Below are positions 58,251-64,000 of a stretch of DNA of 64,000 bases, one piece after another. Each line of letters begins with the position of its first letter. The first letter of the stretch is position 1. Both the position numbers and the translations under genes were made by a program. The stretch covers positions 248,001-312,000 of the forward strand of contig NZ_LHVK01000006.1 of the NCBI RefSeq assembly GCF_001269905.1, in the 5' to 3' direction. A model generated the notes under the pieces. It was not told the DNA's origin. It searched no databases and saw only the letters and a list, made by a program, of their open reading frames with translations. The DNA comes from Pseudomonas corrugata (lineage in GTDB: Bacteria; Pseudomonadota; Gammaproteobacteria; Pseudomonadales; Pseudomonadaceae).

Positions 58251-59909
58251 TTACACACCCTTAATAATATATGCCATATGCAATCGTATCGATTTTTCTC
58301 CGCACTCCAAATACAAGCTGTCTACCGCGGTCGCTCGCTCAGACTCAGACCCAAAAGCATCGATAACTTGATTGCTCGTTCTAGCTCGATCATTAATCCA
58401 TGCATTGTACATATCCTTATGCCTTTCAGAGTAGACCAGCTCTCCTTCTGAGTTTTGAATAAAGCAGGCGTTAATAATCGAGACTTGACCAGAGGCAAAT
58501 CCTTCAAAAAGGCTTTCTGAAACTTTAATGAATTCTGCTGAATTGGTTATGCGGTCGAGATGGATTTTGTCTAGACCCTGGTTAAATTTAAGGCGGTTGT
58601 GTGTATACTTCAAAGCGGCTGCAAAATCAGACGGTGAAAATCCGAGATCGGAATGCGCCCAATAAGTCATCAGAAGCGCAATCTTTTCAACGATAATATG
58701 AAGCTCCTGATATGATGTATCTGATAAGTCTGGCGCAGCCCCATGTGCAATTTTATCCCTAATTCGCTTTATTAGCGAAAAGTCATCATCCGACAAATTG
58801 ATAATTCTGCGGATGCTTTCGTCCGTCAAGTTTTCTGCGTAATAATATTTCTCTCTGAACGTCAACTCACGCGACGTCACGAAAATCGACTCAATAAGAG
58901 ACTCCATATCTTTAATCTGATATTTGTTCAAAGGCTTTTTTAAAAGCTTAATTTGCTCTTTGAATTTTGTAACTTTTTTACTTTCAGTTTTTGTCAATTT
59001 TTGATTTGCGATTTCTGCATAGGTGCTAACGTACTCGTCAAGTAAACTCACATATCCCAGAACTTTGAACTCCCAGAACCCCTCATAACGTTGCATACCT
59101 GCAAGACGAACCCACGAAGTTTTCCGATAGCTGGAAGTATAAAACCGGTTAAATATTGACTGCCATTTATCATCTAACGAATGTCTTTGGGTTAAACAAC
59201 TTAGCCAATAAGCTCCGCTGGACGATCCTCTGTCAATTTTTTTAAAGGCTGGAAAGTAGATGGGGATAGGATAACCCACGCCAAAACCAACCCATACATT
59301 TGCAATAGATACAGGGGTTGCAGTCAGCAGAGATAACAAGGTGGAGAGCTCAAAAGATTTCTCTCTGAGCTCTTCAACTGAAAACACGCCACCAGCTCGC
59401 TCAAAAATAAAACGTGTATGCTCGTGTATTACATGATCTTCGCCACGTCTTGTCAAGCTGCTAAATGTTTCAGTTTTAAGAGCAAAATTTTCGTCAGCCA
59501 TTTTTATAGTTATAGAAAGCTGGGGCGCCGAATTTTTCCAGCTTACACTCTCGCCCAGCTCGCCAACAATATACTGACCATGTAAAAACCAATCAGACAA
59601 TTCCTCATACTTAACATGAAACTCACTTATGCCAGCTTTAACATTGCCGCAAGCAATAAAACCTGCATATAATAATAGGTCTTCAATTTCGCAATTGAAG
59701 AGAGTAAAGTGTCGCCCTTCTTTTGTTTTCGCCTTAAGGGTCGGAAGCTTTCTTTGTGGTACTCTGAAATTAGAGTTAAGGTCTAGCTGTATACAGATAA
59801 AATTGCCACCACCAAATGACAATTGCCCCTCACCTAAGATAATATAATCATCATAATAAACTTCGACGCCACACTCAATTTCGTTAGAGAAGTCGAAATC
59901 TTGTATCAT
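58251..59909 (-). CDS. ApeA-like HEPN-domain protein
   Basis: A 552-residue protein. The C-terminal half contains a HEPN ribonuclease motif, R384-x4-H389, in IKRIRDKIAHG, preceded by a conserved helical segment. The N-terminal 250 residues are beta-rich, starting with a GEGQLSFGGGNFICI strand pair, which resembles the ApeA N-terminal domain. ApeA is an anti-phage abortive-infection HEPN protein. The gene stands alone between the ATPase pair and a repeat region, leftward, and is AT-rich. The HEPN call is firm, the ApeA assignment moderately so. Confidence 0.75.
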   Translation of the reverse strand: MIQDFDFSNEIECGVEVYYDDYIILGEGQLSFGGGNFICIQLDLNSNFRVPQRKLPTLKAKTKEGRHFTLFNCEIEDLLLYAGFIACGNVKAGISEFHVKYEELSDWFLHGQYIVGELGESVSWKNSAPQLSITIKMADENFALKTETFSSLTRRGEDHVIHEHTRFIFERAGGVFSVEELREKSFELSTLLSLLTATPVSIANVWVGFGVGYPIPIYFPAFKKIDRGSSSGAYWLSCLTQRHSLDDKWQSIFNRFYTSSYRKTSWVRLAGMQRYEGFWEFKVLGYVSLLDEYVSTYAEIANQKLTKTESKKVTKFKEQIKLLKKPLNKYQIKDMESLIESIFVTSRELTFREKYYYAENLTDESIRRIINLSDDDFSLIKRIRDKIAHGAAPDLSDTSYQELHIIVEKIALLMTYWAHSDLGFSPSDFAAALKYTHNRLKFNQGLDKIHLDRITNSAEFIKVSESLFEGFASGQVSIINACFIQNSEGELVYSERHKDMYNAWINDRARTSNQVIDAFGSESERATAVDSLYLECGEKSIRLHMAYIIKGV

Positions 59910-60435
59910 TGATCAACCCTTTCCCAAAGAATTTGGATCCAGCATATCTATATGCAAGGAATTGTTCATTTTTGTCTGTAATAGTGAAGCAATAGCGGCA
60001 TACCAAGGTTTGCTTCTGTCCAATTTTTACCAATCACCACTGACTGCAAAAGGTCGTAAACATCAACACGCGAACGGATACTTTTGGCCGATTTCTGCCG
60101 GTCAAGGCCATCCAATTGGCTGGTCAAATCCAATGCACGCGGCTGGTCAAGTCGATGCAAATTACTGGGGGAGTGCAGTGCAAGCGGGTGGTCAGGTGAA
60201 GAGCAACTACCCGGCTAGCGTCTAGTTGGTTCAATGCTTCCCCTTGCCTTGACGCTTCCTCTGTAAATCCGAATGCATTCGATACCGTCGGCCTTGCTGC
60301 CGATCCATACACCAATAGGAGAAACCCATATCGAGTTGTACTCACTTGGAGTCTGAAGTAAAAGTCAAGCGCAGCAATCGGCTGTGGTCGATTGCCAGCT
60401 CGCTTCGCACCTCAGAGGTCTAACCCACATATTCT
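59910..60435. other. Gene-free region with short tandem repeats
   Basis: 526 bp without a supported gene between the HEPN and protease genes. Apart from the 22-bp repeats at 60099-60213 and a non-coding motif near 60085, I see nothing. The promoter for the HEPN gene must lie in its left part. Confidence 0.5.
60099..60213 (+). repeat. Degenerate tandem repeat, 22-23-bp period
   Basis: Units beginning with GGTCAA or GGTCAG start near 60100, 60122, 60145 and 60190, with a decayed unit near 60168, giving steps of 22, 23 and 45 bp. Internally the units share TGCA and AAT/AAG blocks. Such arrays occur at the ends of IS21-family elements, but no transposase remains. Confidence 0.5.
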
Positions 60436-61467
60436 CTAGACCGACATACAATCTTTGGTGCCGATTTTGTTTGCGACTTTCACGATGCGGTGAGGCTGTC
60501 TGAGCAAATCTCCCGCTGAAACGGCGTCTTCCTCCGCAGCATGAACGCTAAACGGTTCGGTCTCGTTTTCTAGGAAGACCCCCCAACACACCTGCCATCC
60601 CGGTGCATCCAAGCTCGACGCAAATGGTTGGATGTCGTATGCCCTACCAAGATCCACCGCATACCCCCTGCCGGGAAGATCGCCCTCGGCCCGAATCGAA
60701 CGGCTAACGATACCAACAACATCTCCTGCCCGATTGAACACCGGACCTCCGCTCATGCCCGGAGGCCAGTCAGTCTCCACCTCAATAACCGGACTAGGGT
60801 TGGCCGTGCCAACCCCGTTCAGGTGCACATCGACAATGCGTCCATATGCGCCATACATCCCTTCCGACAAAAGCATTTTTTGAGACTCGGCCGAGAGCTC
60901 AGAAAGGTCCAATTCTGGGTACCCGATGGCAAGCAAGATATCCCCGACTTGAGGCCGCCATCCGTGAATACAGACGCTCACCGTCTGGGGAGGACGCACT
61001 AGTGGTCCAAGTGGAGAGGCCTGCATAACTGCAAGGTCCATGGCAACTTTACGCTCCTGCCTCCCTCGCAAAGCCCCCATCGGGTCATCAGAATCCATCA
61101 TGGCTATTTGATACCCGGTTATAGGTACGAAACAGTCACTGGGAATGGTGACTGAGCCAAACACGATCGCATGCATGCTCAGAAACAGGACCGGCCGGCT
61201 CGTGCCGCTTTCTCCAGAGAAGTCGATGACGTGATGGGCTGTAAGGAAAGTGCCAAACTGATTAATATTAAATGCAGTGCCAAACCCGAAAAGCTGTCCC
61301 TTTTTATCTTGCCGGAATACGGGTACTACGGCATTCCTCAGCCCAAAGGGATCCTCAATTCTGAACGGATGAAAAGGTCTTTCGGGGTCGGGGTCAAGGG
61401 AGTAGGCCCTTTGTGACGGGTCGATCATTTCGCAGGTGGCAATCTCAAACGGTACGAAATGTTCCAT
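60436..61467 (-). CDS. Trypsin-like serine protease
   Basis: A 343-residue chymotrypsin-fold protease with an apparently intact triad: H79 in FLTAHHVID, D144 in VAMDLAVMQ and S239 in PPGMSGGPVFN. No signal peptide or membrane segment is visible, so it probably acts in the cytoplasm. ATG at 61467 has AGGAG 6 nt upstream; the frame is open to 61497. Stand-alone trypsin-like proteins occur in defence islands, often as effectors cleaving a partner. No partner gene adjoins it here. The GC content is nearer the chromosome than its defence neighbours. Confidence 0.78.
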   Translation of the reverse strand: MEHFVPFEIATCEMIDPSQRAYSLDPDPERPFHPFRIEDPFGLRNAVVPVFRQDKKGQLFGFGTAFNINQFGTFLTAHHVIDFSGESGTSRPVLFLSMHAIVFGSVTIPSDCFVPITGYQIAMMDSDDPMGALRGRQERKVAMDLAVMQASPLGPLVRPPQTVSVCIHGWRPQVGDILLAIGYPELDLSELSAESQKMLLSEGMYGAYGRIVDVHLNGVGTANPSPVIEVETDWPPGMSGGPVFNRAGDVVGIVSRSIRAEGDLPGRGYAVDLGRAYDIQPFASSLDAPGWQVCWGVFLENETEPFSVHAAEEDAVSAGDLLRQPHRIVKVANKIGTKDCMSV

Positions 61468-61866
61468 TGCCGCTCCTAAATACGATTCTGCCAGCACCTC
61501 TGCTGCTCTACGCAGGGTCCTCGGTCAATTTGAATCAAGCGTAAACGGCAGCGCAGATGTGAAGCAAGTATCTAGTTGTGGCTGCGGTGGCCATTTTTAT
61601 TCCTGCAAGACACCTTGGACGAACACATCCGTTTAGCACTCCTAAACTCTAGCCCTATGCTTATCGGGATAAATACCCTCACGCACCATACGCATCGCAC
61701 CAAAGGCAGCTATTGGCCGGTAGCGGCCTGTCGCACCAGCGGGCTAATCGCTGATAGCTTGCTGACGCCTAGCAAAGTCCTCATACGTAATTGCCAATCG
61801 TTGCTGATGGGCAGGCAAGAGTTCGACGAGAGTTTCTTTCCTATTTTATGTGTCTACTTCAGACAG

Positions 61867-61990
61867 CGTTACACCAGTTAGCTTAGTAACACTCCTAAAA
61901 ACTCATGCTCATACACAGTGTTACGCCGATAATATCCAATAAATACAGTTAGTTATCGACAACCGTTACACCAGTAACGTTCGTAACACT
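61867..61990. repeat. Iteron-like CGTTACAC repeats, right end of island
   Basis: CGTTACACCAGT, seven variable bases, then GTAACACT occurs at 61867-61893 and again at 61964-61990, 97 bp apart. A further GTGTTACG lies near 61918. CGTTACAC is the exact reverse complement of the GTGTAACG repeated at 48311-48433. Both arrays lie close to the att sites. Confidence 0.65.
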
Positions 61991-62149
61991 GCTTTCAGAA
62001 GGATGCGTATTCCCCCGCTCCCCGGAAGCATCAATGCCACCAGCGAACGTCAGGGGCCGTACCAAATTTTGCCGGGGACCCTGGGCATTTCGAATGGGTA
62101 CGGGGCAAAGAACCCGCAGCATCTTGTTAGCGACTGAGTTTTCTACGTC

Positions 62150-62200
62150 GGTTGACAGGTTGACGTGGTTGACACCATCCCCAAGGTTGACCGGGTTCAA
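62150..62200 (+). repeat. GGTTGAC direct repeats, 9-bp phase
   Basis: GGTTGAC occurs at 62150, 62158, 62167 and 62185, and as GGTTCAAC at 62195, so the copies follow a 8-9-bp spacing with one decayed unit. It may be a second binding array of the element's origin. Confidence 0.5.
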
Positions 62201-62471
62201 CCGTTCGCTATCAACAACACAATGGCTCACCTTTACCGTTGCGGTAACGATCCCCTTTTTTCGTCAGGATCCTTTCAATTTCAACGTTGAAATTTCAGTA
62301 AGCTGCAATCTCTGTCGCTACCAAGATCCCGCGGGTTTCCGACCCCGTGTGCAGCGAAATCTCCCAGGGTCCCCGGCGCAATTTGCCCACCTGGTAAACA
62401 GGGCTACTGATATGCAATGCCACTGGCTCGATGTAGATTGGCTCCATGGTCAACACGGGAGGGAGAACAGC

Positions 62472-62693
62472 ATGGAAGACCCATCTCTGCTTGCGTCTGT
62501 GCTCAAGCGAATGAATGAAAATCAGCTTGCCCTTGGAGCAGCTATCGAGGAGCTCTCAAACTGGGTTGAGCAACGAGGATCTACAGAGGTCGCGCAGAAC
62601 ATCAGGGGGGCACTGGAAACGCTGGATAGAAACTCAGGTTTTCTCACCCTGGCCCTCGCCTCCCTGGCGGCAGAAGGACGGGCCAAGGAATAA
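62472..62693 (+). CDS. Small hypothetical protein at the island's right end
   Basis: A 73-residue acidic helical protein (LASVLKRMNENQLALGAAIE, then WVEQRGSTEVAQNIRGALE). ATG at 62472 follows a strong GGGAGGGAG site 6 nt upstream. I know proteins of this type as common last genes of Pseudomonas islands; the function is unknown. The frame is open far upstream, but only this part looks coded. Confidence 0.7.
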   Translation: MEDPSLLASVLKRMNENQLALGAAIEELSNWVEQRGSTEVAQNIRGALETLDRNSGFLTLALASLAAEGRAKE

Positions 62694-62876
62694 CTATCTT
62701 GGCATCGGCCCTGCTTGATCGAGGTACGCCATGTCGGGTAGCGCTTTGACAGGCGGAGGGGACATGGGAAAACAGTAGCCAGAAAAAGGCAGCGTGTATG
62801 CCTACATGTATGCCTAACCGAACTTAACGACATTAAACCCTTTATATACAGCTACTTGAGCATCCAGTTCAAATGA

Positions 62877-62895
62877 CTGTGTAGCCACCAAGTAC
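62877..62895 (+). other. attR: duplicated 3' end of tRNA-Met
   Basis: Exact 19-bp copy of the tRNA-Met end at 46859-46877, preceded by a partly matching GTTCAA. No tRNA is completed here. It marks the right end of the 16-kb element. Confidence 0.9.
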
Positions 62896-62896
62896 T

Positions 62897-62930
62897 AAAA
62901 ACGGCTTATCGAAAGATAAGCCGTTTTTTT
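62897..62930. terminator. Bidirectional terminator beyond attR
   Basis: AAAAACGGCTTATC (62897-62910) pairs with GATAAGCCGTTTTT (62915-62928) around GAAA, and T-runs follow on both strands. It lies 2 nt past attR, so it was probably the original terminator of tRNA-Met before insertion. It now also serves the leftward TetR gene. Confidence 0.85.
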
Positions 62931-63043
62931 ATGCGCGAAAAAAACATCATGGCGGATACCGCCACGATTGCCTGGCTCGAAAGGCCTTTCTGTCAGCCCC
63001 CGAAGCACATTTCTCCGAATGGATGAGTAGCGCTCAACTCGCC

Positions 63044-63646
63044 TCAGTTCTCATGTTGCAGCTTGTCTGCCACGGTTTCCGACGACGTCACAGATTTGAG
63101 AATCGCGACCTGGCAGGCCTCGAGAATTTCATCAGCCAATGAAGAGCCGTCGGGACAGGCGCGGGACATCACAATGGCGCCGAGTGCCTGGGCCATTGTC
63201 GCCAGATGCGTTGCACGAGCCTTCTCAACGGCCTCAGGACTCAAGTTACCTTCTCCACGCAACACCGCCAGTTGGGTCTCGATACCTGCCGCAAAGATGG
63301 CGCGGACCTCCTCGTCCTTACGAGCCGCATCCGCGCACAACGCCGCCAGCGTGCAGCCTGTGGCGCGGTTATCGCGGTGCTCGCGTGAGAGATAGGCACG
63401 CACAAACTCTTGTACCGAGGCGCCGGCAGTGAGCTCCGCAGATTGCGTAATACCGCAAGCCGACGATTCAGCCATCAGATCGGACTTGGAGCGGAAGTGC
63501 TTGTAAAAGCCTCCTTGGGTAAATCCGGCAGCGGCCATCAGATCCGCGATGCCAACGCCATCATAGCCGCGCTCCCGAAAGAGCGCGGAGGCGGTTTCAA
63601 CAATATGCGCGCGATTAGCCTGCGCCTGTTTCTTCGTGACTTTCAT
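63044..63646 (-). CDS. TetR-family regulator
   Basis: A 200-residue repressor. The helix-turn-helix spans about residues 28-50 (GIADLMAAAGFTQGGFYKHF). The C-terminal domain has Cys67 (SSACGITQ) and further cysteines (GCTLAALC), so a thiol-based sensing mode is possible, as in NemR. It diverges from the Old Yellow Enzyme gene and probably represses it through the palindrome at 63686-63705. Confidence 0.88.
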   Translation of the reverse strand: MKVTKKQAQANRAHIVETASALFRERGYDGVGIADLMAAAGFTQGGFYKHFRSKSDLMAESSACGITQSAELTAGASVQEFVRAYLSREHRDNRATGCTLAALCADAARKDEEVRAIFAAGIETQLAVLRGEGNLSPEAVEKARATHLATMAQALGAIVMSRACPDGSSLADEILEACQVAILKSVTSSETVADKLQHEN

Positions 63647-63685
63647 TGTCCATCCAAGCGTTGTCCAACTAGCCGCCAGTATACA

Positions 63686-63738
63686 TTGATGTCATTCAAC
63701 ATCAAAACATTGACATTTTAGAGTTCGATCGCAATCAT
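63686..63738. promoter_or_regulatory. TetR operator and ene-reductase promoter
   Basis: TTGATGT-CATTCA-ACATCAA (63686-63705) is a 20-bp palindrome with perfect 7-bp arms. TTGACA (63710-63715) and AATCAT (63733-63738), 17 bp apart, could be the rightward promoter just after it. Confidence 0.6.
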
Positions 63739-63770
63739 TGAGGCCAATCCCACACCAGAAGCCGGAAATC

Positions 63771-64000
63771 ATGTCTGAGAAATCGCTTTTCGAACCCTAT
63801 CTACTGGGTGACTTGACGCTCTCCAATCGCATCGTGATGGCGCCGCTGACCCGTAACCGCGCAGCCGCAGGCCTAGTCCCGAGCGATTTGAGCGCGACCT
63901 ATTACGCTCAACGCGCCTCGGCCGGCCTGATCATCACTGAAGCCACCCAGATATCAGCGCAGGCACAGGGATACCAAGACACCCCGGGGCTGTACACGCA
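63771..64000 (+). CDS. Old Yellow Enzyme-family ene-reductase, N-terminal part
   Basis: The first 76 codons of an FMN-dependent alkene reductase (NemA/XenB type), cut by the right edge. FEPYLLGDLTLSNRIVMAPL and TRNRA are the N-terminal FMN-binding signature, and LIITEATQIS follows. These enzymes reduce electrophilic alkenes, nitro compounds and N-ethylmaleimide. Regulation by the divergent TetR gene is likely. Confidence 0.93.
   Translation, partial: MSEKSLFEPYLLGDLTLSNRIVMAPLTRNRAAAGLVPSDLSATYYAQRASAGLIITEATQISAQAQGYQDTPGLYT

Larger units (their letters stand above)
61468..62471. other. Gene-poor right end of the island
   Basis: About 1 kb without a supported gene. It contains the paired 27-bp repeats (61867-61990), the GGTTGAC repeats (62150-62200) and the non-coding motif TTGGCCGGTAGCGGCCTGTC (61711-61730). 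Open frames here are low-quality and run through the repeats. Confidence 0.5.

Noticed and set aside
60099..60213. CRISPR array
   Set aside because: The repeats are degenerate, with no separate unique spacers of constant length, and there are no cas genes in the window.
59962..60225. 87-codon open frame in the gap after the HEPN gene
   Set aside because: Its second half is simply the translation of the 22-bp repeats; no ribosome site.
61576..61881. 101-codon open frame near the right island end
   Set aside because: It runs through a non-coding repeat fragment and an iteron; no homology or start signal.
62034..62471. Upstream extension of the 73-residue right-end gene
   Set aside because: The extension crosses the GGTTGAC repeats and has no coding character; a strong ribosome site lies directly before ATG 62472.

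Overview
The window reads as a chromosomal segment of a Pseudomonas, most likely of the fluorescens group. Evidence: the gene order hemH / epimerase / renalase / DUF523 / MerR / photolyase / pagL / murI / moeB / prmC / prfA / hemA / TPR lipoprotein / lolB / ispE / tRNA-Gln / prs / rplY / pth / ychF is the order I know from Pseudomonas, a Pseudomonas-type REP sequence recurs between genes, and the protein sequences are typical of the genus.

Region 1 (1-20031) is conserved core: haem and peptidoglycan precursors, release factor and its methylase, lipoprotein localisation, isoprenoid and PRPP synthesis, ribosomal protein L25, Pth and YchF. Its left part (1577-6992) is a probable light/stress regulon: renalase-like flavoprotein, DUF523-DUF1722 protein, a LitR/PplR-type MerR regulator, photolyase and an SDR protein, with TGTACA repeats in front of the first two genes.

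Region 2 (20103-36976) is an accessory block that I read as an undescribed biosynthetic gene cluster. A long leftward operon encodes an RND/MMPL exporter, a LolA-like periplasmic protein, an AlkC/AlkD-type DNA-alkylation repair protein, an O-methyltransferase, a FOXRED2-like flavoprotein, an amidohydrolase-2 protein, a HemN-like radical SAM enzyme, an ATP-grasp ligase, a PLP decarboxylase and a Kef-type antiporter. A divergent rightward operon encodes a DUF1330-like protein, a cytochrome P450, an outer-membrane barrel protein and a MarR regulator. A perfect 19-bp palindrome between the two operons carries the -35 elements of both. A DNA-alkylation repair protein and a Kef-like antiporter next to HemN-like radical SAM, methyltransferase and P450 genes suggest a small electrophilic or DNA-alkylating product with self-protection and dedicated export.

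Region 3 (37215-46872) is ordinary chromosome: small envelope proteins, LysE exporter, LysR regulator, TerC-CBS protein, two chemoreceptors and tRNA-Met.

Region 4 (46859-62895) is a 16-kb integrative element inserted at tRNA-Met and bounded by a 19-bp direct repeat. It has a P4-type integrase, an AlpA regulator, a P4-immunity-like RNA locus, small DUF3077-type genes, a large TOPRIM-DUF927 primase/helicase and iteron-like GTGTAACG arrays near both ends. Its AT-richer cargo is a Septu-like ATPase/HNH pair, an ApeA-like HEPN protein and a trypsin-like protease, which are probable phage defence genes. I see no virion or packaging genes.

Region 5 (63044-64000) is a TetR regulator divergent from a truncated Old Yellow Enzyme gene, with a palindromic operator between them.
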